Counted from the stretch's first letter, positions 25,022 through 36,649 are shown. The stretch: DNA of 64,000 nt from Epiperipatus broadwayi (GCA_028023455.1 JAQFVV010006645.1:498001-562000); one strand, 5' to 3'. Translations and numbers: made by a program. The notes: generated from the sequence alone by a model not told the origin.

Positions 25022-27177
25022 TCATCATCATCATTTTCAACTATTATCAGTCCACTGCAGGATGAAGGTCTATCTGAGTTCAATCCACCTTCTCCTATCT
25101 CTAGCCTCTCTTCTCCACATCACCTCAGCAGACTTCCTTATTTTATTCATTCATCTCACCTTTCATCTCTTTCTAAATCTTTTACAATATCTTGGAATCC
25201 AGTTTAAGATTTTAACTGTCCATCTATTATCATCTCTTCTAGCAATATGTCCAGTTTATTTCCTCTTCGGTCTTAGTTTTTTCAATGATGTTAATAATAC
25301 CTGTTTGTTCTCTCAACCATGTATTTCATTTTAGATCTATTTTTGTTATTCCTAACATACATAGATCCATACTTTATTGCATGGTCTGAAGACTTGGTAT
25401 TGTTCTTCTGTTATAAGTCTAAGTCTTAGATGTATAAGTAAGAATTGGTAACGGACTTATTAAAAACCTTCCTTTTCAAACACATAGATTTTCTTATAAT
25501 ATTAAGTTATTTCTATCAAGAGCACTCCAACCAAGTTTATTTCTATGATTAATTTCATCCATTATGTTTCCATCTGTATTAATAATCTGGCCAAGGTATT
25601 TGTAACTGTTAACTTCTTCTAACTCATCATTATCAATCTTTATTTTCTTATTTTGTGAAAATCCATTGAACATTTCTTTAGTCTTTTAACATTTATCTTT
25701 AATCCTACTTTCTTACTTTCATCTGATAACTCTTGGAACATTCCCCAAAGCTCTAAAGCATTATTTGTAAAAAAAACAACTTCATCATCAGCAAAATCTA
25801 GATGACTTAAATAATCTCCATTTGCATTTATTCCCTTAGCTTTCCATTTTAATCCACAAAATACTTTTTACAAAATTGTTGTAAAAAAGTTTTGGAAATA
25901 TGAAGTCATCTTGTCTTAGACCCTTCTTAATGTTGACTTTCTCAGTATCATTATGTAATCTAATTGTTGCTGTTGCATTTTTATAAATATTCTTTAAAAT
26001 ATGACAATATCCTGGATTTATACCTTGATGATCCAATGCTTTAATCATTGAAGAAGTGCTTATAGAATCAAATGCCTTGTCATAATCTACAAATCCAAAC
26101 CATAATGGCAACTCATATCCATTGGTCTTTTCTATAACTTCTCTCAATACATGGATATGACCTACTAAAAACTATTTTAAAATCCAGCTTGTTATTTTGT
26201 AGGTTGAGTTGTAATTATTTTGGTAAAAATTTTGTATAGAACTGAGAAAAGACTGATAGGTCTGTAATTTCTAATATCTTTTTATCACCTTTTTAAAATA
26301 ATAATATTAATAAAAGCATTCATACAATCATCTGGTAAATTTTTATCATTTAAACATTTGTTAAATAACTTTTCCAATTGTTTTTTCTATCCCTTTATCT
26401 GCTTCTTTTAAGATATTGATTATAATTCCATCATTAGCTAGAGATTTTCCTTTCTTCATAAATTTAATTTCATGTCTCACCTTTTCATTTAAAATTATGG
26501 GCAATTCAAAACATATAGTAACTGTAGTAGATACTTTTTCTTGTGTTTTATTGCTGTATAATTCTTAATAGAATTCCTCTACACATATCATGATGTCATC
26601 TTTCTTTTTAGTAATTATTTCACAAATAAGTTTTCTACCAATACAAGATGTTGTTTTACACTCTTGAGACTTTTATTCTCTTCTATAACTTTTCTTAATA
26701 GTTCAGAATCATGGTTTCTATTATCAATACCATTTTACAAAATTCAAGAAATTCAGTCCATCTTAATGCATCACCTGTCTTGTCTCAGTAGAAATTTTAC
26801 TGGACAATTGTATCAGCTATCGTTATTGCAGTTTTTAATAGTGATTTAGTTATCTTCTTATTGATTTTGTTCAAATCTGAATCATGTTCAAAATCTGTTA
26901 ATATTTGAAAAGAATTTGCAAGTTCTAATTTAAATTTATACAAATGTTTTTGAAGATTAGGAATATCAACTGTGAATATTGTTTTTCTTAATAATTTTTG
27001 TCTTTTTAGTTTTGCATTAACACTTATCTTACAACTTACTATCAATGATCATTTTCTGTGTTAAATTTATTAAGAACATTACAATCTTAAAATACATATT
27101 TTCTGTTAGTCAAAATATAATCTAATTCTGCTGAATCTTCATTTGAATGCTTCAATGTCCATTTCTGTTTAACATCA
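25022..27177 (-). mobile_element. RTE-type LINE, copy 2 (5'-truncated)
   Basis: Minus-strand element. Its 3' end (ATGATGATG tail, then the conserved TTCATCCTGCAGTGGA block at about 25053-25068) sits near 25022. Its truncated 5' edge lies near the endonuclease/RT junction, abutting the 3' tail of copy 3 at 27178. The RT Asp motif FVDYDKAFDS (about 26070-26100) and the catalytic FADD (about 25785-25800) are both kept, unlike copy 3. Many stops and frameshifts make it inactive. Confidence 0.85.
25836..26147 (-). pseudogene. RTE reverse transcriptase fragment, copy 2
   Basis: 103 codons of the RT palm and fingers. GFVDYDKAFDSI (residues ~18-29) is the first catalytic Asp motif; HILKNIYKNATATIRLHND follows at ~49-67; the motif-B loop has decayed to KGLRQDD. 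The FADD motif continues in another frame downstream. The upstream joining sequence is lost to frameshift. Confidence 0.8.
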
Positions 27178-27264
27178 TCATCATCATCATCAACCATTAT
27201 CAATCCACTGCAGGATGAAGGTCTCTCCAAGTTTAATCCATCTTCTCCAATTTTTAGCTTCTCT

Positions 27265-27525
27265 TCACCATATTACCCCTGCACACTTTCTTATTTCATC
27301 CATCCATCTCACATGTGGTCTCTTTCTGGATCTTTTACAATCTCCTGGAATCCAGTTTAAAATTTCAATTGTCCATCTATTATCATATCTTCTAGCAATA
27401 TGTCCAGCCCAACTCCATTTCAATCTTTTAATTTTTGCAATGAGGTCAGTAACACCTGTTTGTTCTCTTACCCATACATTACATTTTTGATCTCTTCTTG
27501 TTACTCCCAACATGAATCTCTCCAT
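27265..27525 (-). pseudogene. RTE C-terminal domain, copy 3
   Basis: 86 codons with the characteristic RTE tail: RLKWSWAGHIARRYDNRW near residues 34-51, then a Trp-Ile-Pro motif and RPHVRWMDEIRKCAG at the end. Intact family members have this block just before the stop codon. It is out of frame with the RT core at 27574-28377. Confidence 0.85.
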
Positions 27526-27573
27526 ACTTCTTTGAGTGGTCTGAAGACTCTGTATTGCTCTTCTATTAAGTGT

Positions 27574-28377
27574 TTAAGTCTGAGATCCATAAGTAAGAAC
27601 TGATAAAACACATTTGTTAAAAACCTTCTTTGTCAAACACATAGGCATATTTTCTTTTAGTATCAAGTTATTTCTACCAAAACCACTCCAACTGAGTTTA
27701 ATTCTATGATTAATTTTTTTCATTATGTTTCCATCTGTATTAATAATCTGACCAATATATTTGTAACTGTTAACTTCTTCTAATTCATTATAATCAATCT
27801 TTATTTTTATATTTTGAGCAAATCGATTAAACATTACTTTAGTCTTTTTAACATTTATCTTTAATCCTACTTTTCTGCTTTCATCTGATAACTCCTGCAA
27901 CATTTCCTGCAGCTCTAAAGCATTATTTGCAAAAACAACTACATCATCTGTGAAATTTAAATGACTTAAATAATCTCCACTTACTTTCACTTCTTTAGTT
28001 TCCCATTTTAATCCACAAAATACTTCTTGTAGCACTGCTGTAAAAGGTTTTGGAGATATGGAGTCACCTTGTCTTACACCCTTTTCAATGTTGAGTTTCC
28101 CAGTATCATTATGTAATCTAATTGTTGCTATTGCATTTTTATACATATTCTTTAAAATATGACAATATCCTGGATCTATACCTTGATGATCCAATACGTT
28201 AATCACTAAAGAAATGTTTATAGAATAAATTGCCTTTTCATAATCTACAAATCCAAAACATAATGACAACTCATATTTATTTGTCCTTTCTATAACTTCT
28301 ATCAATACCTGGATATGATCTACTGTATTAAAACCACTTTTAAATCCAGCTTGTTCTCTTGGTTGATGGAAATCCAA
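27574..28377 (-). pseudogene. RTE reverse transcriptase core, copy 3
   Basis: 267 codons covering the RT palm: EQAGF(K)SGFNTVDHIQ (8-23), FVDYEKA (43-49, first catalytic Asp at 45), GVRQGDSISP (100-109) and FTDD (142-145, Ala of FADD replaced by Thr). After this come LKINVKKTKVMFNRF and the thumb (YKYIGQII near residue 210). AIYSI replaces the usual AFDSV. The order and spacing are normal for RTE. The upstream RT part lies in another frame at 28480-28935. Confidence 0.88.
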
Positions 28378-28479
28378 TGTTCTCTGTAGACGAGCTTGTA
28401 ATTATCTTAGTAAAAAATTTATATAAACCTGATGAAAGGCTGTAGATCTGTAATTTCTAATATCTTCTTTATCACCTTT

Positions 28480-28935
28480 TTAAAATATTATTACTGCATT
28501 CTTCCAATCATCCAGTACATCTTTATCATTTAGACATTTGGTATATAACTTTGCTAAAAAAAAAATTCTATTTGTTTCTTTTAACATATCAATTATAATT
28601 CCATCATTACCTGGTGCCTTTCCTTTCTTCATACATTTAATTGCACATCTCACTTTTTCATATAAAATTCTGGGCAATTTGGAAGATGTGATAGATATAG
28701 GAGGTACTTGTTCTTTATTACTATATAATTCTTGATAAGAATCTTCTACCAATTTTATGATTTCATCTCTCTTTTTAGTAATAATTCCATCTTTTTTTTT
28801 TATTGCAGATATAAATTTTCTACCAATACCAAAATGTTGTTTTACATTCTTGAGACTTTTATTTTCTTCTACAGCTGTCCTTGCTAGTTCACAGTTATAC
28901 TTTTTTATATCATTTTCAACTCTTTTCTGCAGCAT
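28480..28935 (-). pseudogene. RTE linker and RT N-terminal part, copy 3
   Basis: 151 codons between the endonuclease and RT core. The first ~55 residues are the basic linker (KNVKQHFGIGRKFISAIKKKDG, written here only as a landmark region). KKGKAPGNDGI near residue 105 is the standard RT motif before the fingers, and DDWKNAVIIF at the end is RT motif 0/1. The frame then breaks before EQAGF. Confidence 0.82.
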
Positions 28936-29160
28936 TTTACAAAATTTGAGATATTCAATCTATTTTAATGCATCATTTTTGTATATCTTCATATTCCTTC
29001 TTTTCTTCATAAATTCTCTAGACTCAGTAGAAATTTTATTGGTCAAATGCTGCTTTTTTCTACCAGCTATCTTTGTTGCAGTTTTTAAAAGTCTATCAGT
29101 TATTTTCATATTAATTTCATTCAAATCTGCATCATGTTCTAAATCTATTAATACTTGAAA

Positions 29161-29448
29161 TCAATTTGTAAGTTCTAATTTAAATTCATTAGAATGTTTC
29201 TGAAGATTAGGAATATCAACTGTAAATAGTGTTTTTCTTAATAATTTTTGTCTCTCTAGTTTTACATTAATACGTATTTTACACCTTACTAATCGATGAT
29301 CATTTCCTGTGTTAAATTTATTAAGAACATTATAATCTTGAAATATGTATTTCCTGCTAGTCAAAATATAATCTAATTCTGCTGCACCTTCATTTGGATG
29401 CTTCCATGTCCATTTCCTTTTAACATTTTTTTCAAAAAAAGCATTCAT
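29161..29448 (-). pseudogene. RTE endonuclease C-terminal part, copy 3
   Basis: 95 codons continuing the endonuclease after a frameshift at about 29450 in an A-rich run. WTWKHPNEG, ELDYIL (Asp 26) and NTGNDHRLV (His 51) are the last catalytic motifs of this endonuclease fold. The Met at the start is internal to the original protein. Confidence 0.85.
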
Positions 29449-30130
29449 AATATAAAGTTTTTCTTTTTCTGCAACTCCACAAGTCTATGTTCTTTCTCAT
29501 TTCTATTACCATAACCAAAATTACCTACAGCACTTTCATCTTTCATCTGTTTACCAATTCTAGCATTAAAGTCTCCCATAGCAATTTTAAAATGTTGTTT
29601 ACTCTGGTCAAAAGCTTTTTGTACATCCATATAAAAATCTTCTCCTACTTCATCACTATGAGAACTTGTTGAGGCATAAACCTGAATTATCTGCATTTGG
29701 TATCTGCTATTAAGTTGTGTAACTAATCTTGCCACTCTGTTCAATACACCATCAGTCTCCACAATATTGTTCTTCCACATTTTATTTATAATGAATCCTA
29801 CTCCACTTGTATTTCCAATATTTGTGCCTTTAAAATAGAGTATATGTCCACTTTTTAAATCAATTGTCTCTTCACTTTTTCTTCTAACTTCACAAAGTCC
29901 AATAATGTCCCATTTAATATAAGACAGTTCTTCTTCTAATTCTTGCAATTTTCCTTTACTTGAAAGTGATCTGCAGTTGTAAGCACCTAAATAAAGAGTC
30001 ATCATGAAATGGCAGCCTGAGTCCATAATCAGGGGATTCTTAGCATGCTCCACCTTCAGCCACCAACCGCTGCCTTGGTTGGTGACTTTACAGACTCCTG
30101 GGAATAAGGGCCATGCTTTATTGTTGTCTG

Positions 30131-30134
<4 letters not shown>
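29445..30134 (-). pseudogene. RTE apurinic-type endonuclease N-terminal part, copy 3
   Basis: The Met at 30132-30134 is preferred over the upstream Met at 30230, because the latter reads through a (TA)n tract. The 229 codons include GAYNCRSLSS (Asn 53), GLCEVRR (Glu 82), TSGVGFIINK and AMGDFNARIG (Asp/Asn 188-190), the catalytic series of LINE exonuclease/endonuclease/phosphatase domains that nick chromosomal DNA. A later Met near residue 37 or 44 could be the true start, as the first ~45 residues match no endonuclease feature. The frame is lost at the LQKKKN tract near 29450. Confidence 0.88.

Positions 30135-30195
<61 letters not shown>
30133..30195. repeat. (TA)n microsatellite at RTE 5' edge
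   Basis: About 63 bases of TA starting at the 5' end of RTE copy 3. Confidence 0.95.
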
Positions 30196-30200
<5 letters not shown>

Positions 30201-30392
30201 AAAATATTTATCATTTACACAAACATTCATTCTGCCTTATCAGGCACTGAGAAGAAAGACCATGGTGTTTCTTGATCTTAAACTAGAGGTAAAAAGCCAA
30301 TAAACTCACCATGCTGGCTAATGTGAGTTGATGAGCAACCCATCCATGTTCATATACTATATGAATAATCACATAGTAATAACAGCTACAAC

Positions 30393-30448
30393 AACAAAAA
30401 CGTATGGAGTGGACATTAGGAACAAAAACGTATGGAGTGGACATTAGG
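30393..30448. repeat. Tandem duplication of 28 bp
   Basis: Two identical 28-bp units (beginning aacaaaaacgtatggagtgg) at 30393-30420 and 30421-30448. Confidence 0.9.
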
Positions 30449-31735
30449 AATTTGCCCTGCTTGATTTCTTTAAGGCCTCCAAGAAGAATCAAAGGGTCTC
30501 CTTTCAGTTAATAGCAAACTCCTTTCTGCAGTCCCGTTTAACATAATTACACATATATACATAAAACAGTGATGTAAGGTGGCTAATGAATATATAAAGT
30601 AGAACATAAAAAACCTATTACGTATCTTGAAATGGTAATAAGTAAAAAATAACAAATATCCTTGGAAATATCATAATAACATTCCAATTAATAAATTTAC
30701 ATATTTTATAAAATCAATCATGCTTTTTTCTTTAAATATTCTTGTCATTATTTATAAGTCTTTACAAATCGTTAAAATATGGAATTACAGTTTATGGTTA
30801 TATTAACTATTTAATATTAAAAGGCTAATATTCCTATAGAAAATAATATTTAATTTAACAGAAGAAAATTAATATATATAAAATGGTTATAAAAATATGT
30901 TATTTTTGAATGAATTCTAGGAATATATAATTATAGAAAAAAAAGTTTTTTTACAACATTTTGAATGAATTCTATGAATGTATAATTATAGGAAAAACGT
31001 TTTTACAATATTTTTCAAATAATCTTTTGTTTAACAATTTGAAAAGTGTCTTAAACAGATTCATATAATAGTTGTAAAATTTTATTATAAATACTATATT
31101 TTTAGATTATCTAATAAATTTTAAAATGTCCAAACATTATAATAATGTAAAATCAAAAAATTATATTAAAAAATAACAGACAGTTAAAATATATAAATTA
31201 TGTATATAACTACATCAAAACATGAGGACCAACAGTCTACAAATTACTTTTAAGTAACAAATACAGTTCTGCCATCTTTTGTTAAATGAGTAGTAAGTAG
31301 GTGTTGAATAGCGTTGGTTAATAATTCCCTGTTCGATGTTTTTTAATCCTTATCTCCAGAATAGTATCTAGCCTATACTTTCATTACTGAGCAATTGTGA
31401 ATTTGGATTTAATGTATCAGGACATCAAAATACATAGATATGGCATTGGAATCAAATTTATTTAAGAATTCAAGCAAGTTCACTTAAATTTAAAACTTAA
31501 GATATTTTTAATTTGAAACTGATAGTTTGACAATGAAAAAGGAGTAAATAATGATTACTGAAAGAAATCTGAATTAGTTTTTAAAAAATTTAGATGCACT
31601 TTACCCAGATTTAAATTCCTCACTGACAAAAGCCATACGTTTGAAACTAGTCTTAAATATGGATAGAACAGTATGAAATAAGAAATTGATTAAGCATTAT
31701 TTTCTAGCAACTACTGATAATTCGAGTTTTATCTG
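30449..31735. other. AT-rich stretch with no recognised features
   Basis: No gene, RNA or bounded element seen. A short direct repeat (tgaatgaattcta near 30909 and 30962) is present. Confidence 0.45.
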
Positions 31736-32226
31736 TAACGATCCTTCCACAGGTTCACCTAGAGAAACCTTGTTATCATTTTTGCTTCCTCTAAATCAAT
31801 GGTAGTCAACCTGGTCCCTACCGTCCACTAGTGGATGTTCCAGCTTTCATGGTGCAGTATGGGTTTTGTCTGACACTGAAGCACTTTCTTTTTTTAAAAA
31901 ATTTAATTGACTTTTTAAAACAGTTTCATAGTGATTTATATGCTTTAGCTTGCTGTAACTCTGCTTTATAAATTTTATAAAGTAAAGTTACTTCCCTATT
32001 TTATAAATTACCATTATTGTGGAACCAGTGGACAGTTAGAAAATTTTACTACTAACAGAGATACAAAAATGGGTGATAGGTATAAAAGGGTTGTCTACCC
32101 CTGCTTTAAATGATCAAGTTTGGACATCTTCCTGATGAAAGCCACCAGAATTCATGCACCTTCGACCACTGGTCCAAAGATCTTGCTAAATCATTCGATT
32201 GATAGTAGCAACGAGCAGTGTGTACA
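31736..32226 (-). pseudogene. 18S rRNA 3'-end pseudogene, split by a MITE
   Basis: The plus strand here is the reverse complement of the universally conserved end of eukaryotic 18S rRNA. The first part (31736-31796) starts at the mature 3' end (cgatccttcc, aggttcacct, aaccttgtta, tttgcttcctctaaat). After an insertion at 31797-32103 it resumes (tgatcaagttt at 32111, ggtccaaaga near 32171, taaatcattcgatt, agtagcaacgagcagtgtgt) and stops at about 32226. Substitutions at normally invariant positions and the insertion show it is not functional. It covers only the last ~180 bases of 18S, so it is a dispersed rDNA fragment, not part of an rDNA unit. Confidence 0.9.
31797..32103. mobile_element. hAT-type MITE inside the 18S pseudogene
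   Basis: 307 bp. Its ends, caatggtagtcaacc and ggttgtctacccctg, are imperfect terminal inverted repeats close to the CAGNGGTNNNCAACC-type termini of many hAT elements. The 8-bp duplications ctctaaat (31789-31796) and ctttaaat (32104-32111) flank it; 8 bp is the hAT target-site length, and the 18S sequence has this octamer once. There is no transposase. Confidence 0.88.
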
Positions 32227-32525
32227 ATCAACAACTTCAAACTGTTGTCAAAGCAACTTTATTTTAACAATAAGGGTGGAATCTCATCTTTATTAATGGT
32301 CTAATACACTTTATAAACACTAATGATTCCAACTTGGCCACAGAGATTGAAATTATTAATACAAAAGTTTAAATAAACCACTTTAAACAGGCAAATATAA
32401 CCTACTCTGAATGCAGACTAGTAAATAATCAATTATAACATTACAAACTGCAATTATAAATTTCAAATTGCACCCAAAGTATTTCTTAAATAATAAATGA
32501 AATAATGCTCAATGTATTTCCTATT
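32226..32525. mobile_element. Foldback-family copy, inverted relative to 5.7 kb
   Basis: Starts with aatcaacaacttcaaactgttgtcaa-type sequence and continues through ctttattaatggtctaatac, ggccacagagattgaaatta and gcagactagtaaataatcaa. It is the reverse complement of the right two-thirds of the 5.7-kb foldback element. It joins the 18S pseudogene directly at 32226. Confidence 0.75.
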
Positions 32526-33321
32526 TAATAATGTATATAAAAAATAGCATTGATATCATCTAAATTTATTGTGTAGAATTAATATACTACTGTCATATAA
32601 TTGTTTGTTATTATTGTTGGTATTAGTTTATTTGTTATTGTATTTAAAATTAAAGATATTGTAATTATTTAAATGATATTTGATTATCTTTCCTACACAA
32701 AAGTTAAATTAAAATTTGATAAGATAAGAATAAAATTGAATGTAAATATGTTCATCTGCATATATATAAATAATAAATAACGTTTTTATTTATGAGGGAA
32801 AATTATTACTGACTATCATGGATACATTCATGATCTACATTATAATTAAGAATCGAAATGCAAAAGAAATTAATATATATCAGCAATTATTTGTGGAGAT
32901 TGTTGGATAAGTCAAATACTGACTGCAAAATTAAAATAATAGTTTCACTAAAAATAAATTTTAATCCAAAGATATTTTTCTAAAATTTGATGTTCATTAT
33001 CCGTAAACATTTACCACGTATCTTAAATTTTAACAATACAGTAATTAACTATTAAAATAGCTATTTTGGATTTTCAAATTGTCCATATAAGACAGGGATT
33101 TTTTTTTTGAATCTGTTATGACTTCACAAAAGACAGTTCTTGGTTTTATTTTTAAAAAAAAATCTATTTTTTTTCTCGGACAAAGTATCCTACTATTAAT
33201 GAATTAATTAAATCACTAAAGCATCTTGTGATTACCTTTTCTTTGTGTTTACACAAGTTATTAAAACAGAAACATTAGTATTTCTAACAACTATTGATTA
33301 CTAGAGCTTGCACTAGGTGGA

Positions 33322-33537
33322 GCTAAACTCTGAAAAGATAAAGGGGATTTAGATATAAAGGTTATAGAGTTGACAAAGATTATGTTGTGGAAATGGGATA
33401 GAGCAGATTATGGGTAAATTTAGAGTGGGGAATGTAAAATAAAGTGGCTAACAGGTTTATCTGGGCATAATTGCTGAGATATTCTTGACTTCGTTTAAGG
33501 AGAAGCCATAATACATCACATCACATCACATCACATG
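33322..33537 (+). mobile_element. 3' UTR fragment of LINE family 2 with ACATC tail
   Basis: Matches, in inverted orientation, the 3' region of the minus-strand LINE at 34282-35830 (shared: gtggctaacaggttt, then aaggagaagccata). It ends in four near-perfect CATCA units (33515-33535), a simple-repeat tail of the kind LINEs carry at their 3' ends. No coding part remains. Confidence 0.7.
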
Positions 33538-33794
33538 TTATTGAATTTATTAAAAGAAAACGGAATATTTTAATTGAAAGAATAAATAAATTAACTGATG
33601 AATTTTATATGTAATACTGACATTAAAAAAGGTTCACTTACTGTCACATTATATCTTTTTTGATGCATTAAATTTTGTTGAATAAATCTAATAAATGATA
33701 TCACATACTTAATACATCAGTAAATGGACAGTTTTATATGTAATATTGATATTTTGAATAATTATATAAGAATTGAGGGAAAAGCCACCAAAAC

Positions 33795-34285
33795 ATCACA
33801 TGATTATCATGCCTATGTTTACACAATCTGTTATTAGCAGTAGCAAACTCTCCAGACAGTAGCGCTACCCAGCACAAGTCTTAGTAATTAAAAGATACAG
33901 GAAGGTTTGTGCATAAACCCTAATGCCTACTCATAAAATATCCCCAGTCTAATTTCTAGCTTATGGCTTTCATCGGTAAGAAGCTTTGAATCTGAGAGTA
34001 CTGCAGCTAGATTCACAGATCTAATGAAACTCTCCAGCAGCCATCTTTTATCTATTTAGTTACTATAAAACTAGGAGCTCAAGATGAAAACACATTAATG
34101 TTATCAATCCAAGCTTTCATCTGCTTAGCCATATAGATCTGAAACCAGTTCATCATCCATTCATTTTGATATCTTTGGTTAATCAAAAATAATCAGCATC
34201 ATACTATAGGCAGAAATGATATAAAATCATCAAAACATAACATAATCACTATATCTTATGCTTACACAAGCTGTTATTAGCAGTG
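33795..34285. repeat. Dispersed repeat Z, copy 1
   Basis: Begins aaaacatcacatgattatca and includes gcaaactctccagacagtag, then a collinear ~400-bp stretch (caggaaggtttgtgcataaa to ataatcagcatcat) that recurs at 35870-36340. Its end near 34285 repeats its own beginning (atgcttacacaagctgttat). Confidence 0.7.
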
Positions 34286-34482
34286 TGTGAGATGATGTGA
34301 ACTATGGCTTCTCCTTTATCAGAGTCAGGAATCTCCAGACACGATGCTCAGAGAAACCTGTTAGCCACTGTATCTCCCTTCCATGCCCATCCTATGTTTT
34401 CCCCATTTTCTTCTCTATGCTGCTCCATCCCATTTACACATTATCATCTTTGTCCACTCTATGTTCTTTATATCTGATCCCC

Positions 34483-34674
34483 CTATTTTTTCCAAACCCA
34501 GCATAAAAACCAAGAACCCACATTCTGTATAATCACTTTGTTATATTTATTCTTGCACAACTTCATTATTTGTACTCTTTCTACTTGTAAGCATTGACCT
34601 TCAATTAACAGGTGCTCAATATTTTCCATGCCTTCCTTACATAACTTGCAAACTAAATCAAGCACATTCCTCAT
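34483..34674 (-). pseudogene. LINE family 2 C-terminal Cys/His motif
   Basis: 63 codons. VCKLCKEGMENIEHLLIEG (residues 9-27) followed by Cys-Leu-x4-R resembles the C-x2-C...H...C finger that ends many LINE ORF2 proteins. The frame continues in pieces upstream at 34710-34961. Confidence 0.65.
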
Positions 34675-35606
34675 TTATGTGTATATCTCTTTGTTGCTAA
34701 TAATTCTGTTCAAACTTTAAAAAGTAAACTACTTTCCTTGCTATTGTCATAAATTAACTCACACTCAATATTCTGTTTATTTCTATATATATTTAAAATC
34801 TTTTTACTCTCCATACTAGTTCTCCATATTTCCAACCCCCATTTTTTTGTTAATGCATCTATTCTTTTATCCCATTCTTTGCCACTATAACACTTAACAA
34901 TTTGTCTAACACAATCATCCCATCTTTTGTATAAGTATATTGTCATAAAGTTTTTATTCAAATCTTCTGCATATCATACTACTTTTCTCACCCATCTTGT
35001 TGCCTGTTCTTTATTTGTAACCCAATTATAGACTATTTTGCTATTTTCTCACTATTCATAAATTTCAATCTACTGAGCATTTTCATTTTGCTTTTTGTGA
35101 CTCATATAAAAACTTGACCATCCATTTCTTCTTGAAATGCTTCTTTTGCCATTCACACATCTGCATCTATTGCATGCTTTCGACTTCTCTTTGTATTTTT
35201 TCTAAGTAATCTAACACTCTTTTACTATTCCACAACACACCATTATCATAAGATAACCCTGATACTGTCACTCTCTTTCATACAATCTTTGCTACATCAT
35301 ATTTATTATTTGAAACCACTTAATTTATTTATCAGTCCCTTTCTTTTTCTTTGCTTCATTCATCAATTAGTTTCTCCCATTCATCCAAGCAATTTCTCTG
35401 ATTATTTAAAATTATTCCCAAATAGTTATACTTATTCGCCACATTTAACTTTATATCTCACAATAAAAATTGTTTTTTTTCTTTCTCCAGCATTTATCAT
35501 CAATATTTTTTACTTTTCTTCACTAAATTTAATTCCCATCTCTTTATCCATCCTTGTGCACATCTTCAGCATATCTTCCCTACTTTCTCTACACAAGATT
35601 ATATCT

Positions 35607-35798
35607 TCAGCAAATAACAGGATTCTCTGGCCATCTAGTCTTTCTATAGCTCTCTCCATTTTTCTCTAAAATGAAACAAAATAGTGACATAGGGCATCCT
35701 TGCTTTAGTTCCATCCCATTTTTAACTTGAACAGACTCTATATTGCCTAATTGACACATATAGTAATTATTTTTATACAATCTCTTAATAAAATTCAC
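35607..35798 (-). pseudogene. LINE family 2 RT motif-B segment
   Basis: 63 codons containing FIKRLYKNNYYMCQLG and GMELKQGCPMSLFCFIL, the RT region around motif B. It is out of frame with the following FAED catalytic segment. The last Asp-Asp pair is therefore altered, and the copy is inactive. Confidence 0.75.
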
Positions 35799-35869
35799 TA
35801 AAGCTCCATTCTATAAAAAGCATATATAACGGTCTACCTATATTCATACTCTTATCTATAAGTTGTGTA

Positions 35870-36340
35870 GCAAACAGTGTCTCCTGTGCAAGCCTTAATA
35901 ATCAATAGATGCAGGAAGGTTTGTACATAAAATCCCCAGCTTGTGCCTACTCATCCACTACCCCCAGATAGTTTGTGGTTTTCATTAATAGCTTTAGATT
36001 TGAGAGCACTGCTCCTAGATCTAGATCTATTGCAACTCTCCAGCTACCAATTGTTTAGTTTTAACTATAAATCTAGGAGATCAAAATGAAAATACATTAA
36101 TTTTTTTAATCTAAGCTCATTTACCCATATAGTCATATAGCAGATCAGTATTCATATATTTTGGTGTCCTTGTTTTATCAAAAACTATAATCATCATCAT
36201 CAATAGGCATGAATGGTATAGAACCAAAACATTGCATGATCACCAAACTCTCTATACAGCAGTGCCAAACAATACAAACCTTAATAATCAATGGCTTGCA
36301 CTAGGTGGCACTACTGCATTGAGAGTTTGTGACTTCTAAG
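35870..36340. repeat. Dispersed repeat Z, copy 2
   Basis: Collinear with 33875-34230 (caggaaggtttgtacataaa; gatctagatctattgcaact; aatctaggagatcaaaatga). It ends with aacattgcatgatcaccaaa and an inverted pair (actctctatacagcagtgcc against ggcactactgcattgagagt near 36310-36329). Confidence 0.7.
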
Positions 36341-36649
36341 AATTGAGATAGAGACCTTTTAGTCTAACTATACATTTAAATATAAATAAAGATGTCTAAC
36401 TTAATAAAATAAAAGCAGTGTTTTCAAATTTTAAAATGAAAGGGCTATAGATTCTAATGATATGTCTAGAGGTTTTAAAATACATTAGAAATATGTTAGC
36501 TTTAAGTCTATTGGGATGGATATTTATTATTAGTCATTGCAGCAACATTGCTTTCAATTTTATTAATAGATTGCTTTTCATCATAGATGAATAGTTATAA
36601 TGTTTTTTTAAAGAATAAAAATGCATTATAGACAAAGTTTTATACCCCA

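Larger units (their letters stand above)
27178..30134 (-). mobile_element. RTE-type LINE, copy 3 (near full-length)
   Basis: In minus-strand order: an apurinic-type endonuclease (29445-30134, continuing 29161-29448), RT (28480-28935 and 27574-28377), a C-terminal domain (27265-27525), a short 3' UTR and a tail of ATG repeats (27178-27192). Domain order, the compact size of about 3 kb and the simple-repeat tail fit RTE/BovB-type LINEs. Reading is broken by at least four frameshifts or stops. The 5' end falls exactly at a (TA)n tract at 30133-30195. Confidence 0.9.
34286..35830 (-). mobile_element. LINE family 2, decayed RT to 3' end
   Basis: In minus-strand order: RT fragments (FIKRLYKNN, LKQGCPMSLF at 35607-35798), a catalytic FAED in place of FADD (about 35610-35625, in RILLFAEDIILCRES), a long C-terminal region with DNGVLWNSKRVL (about 35200-35245), a Cys/His cluster C-x2-C...EHLL (34483-34674), then a 3' UTR ending in ACATC-like repeats at ~34290. 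The zinc-finger-like C-terminus with EHLL is seen in several LINE clades; I cannot place this one. Full of stops. Confidence 0.78.

Noticed and set aside
32125-32160. Hammerhead-like ctgatgaaag motif
   Set aside because: Falls within the decayed 18S sequence and has no matching stem or GAAA core.
31736-32226. A genuine rDNA unit
   Set aside because: Only the last part of 18S is present, with changes at invariant positions, an insertion and no neighbouring 5.8S or 28S.
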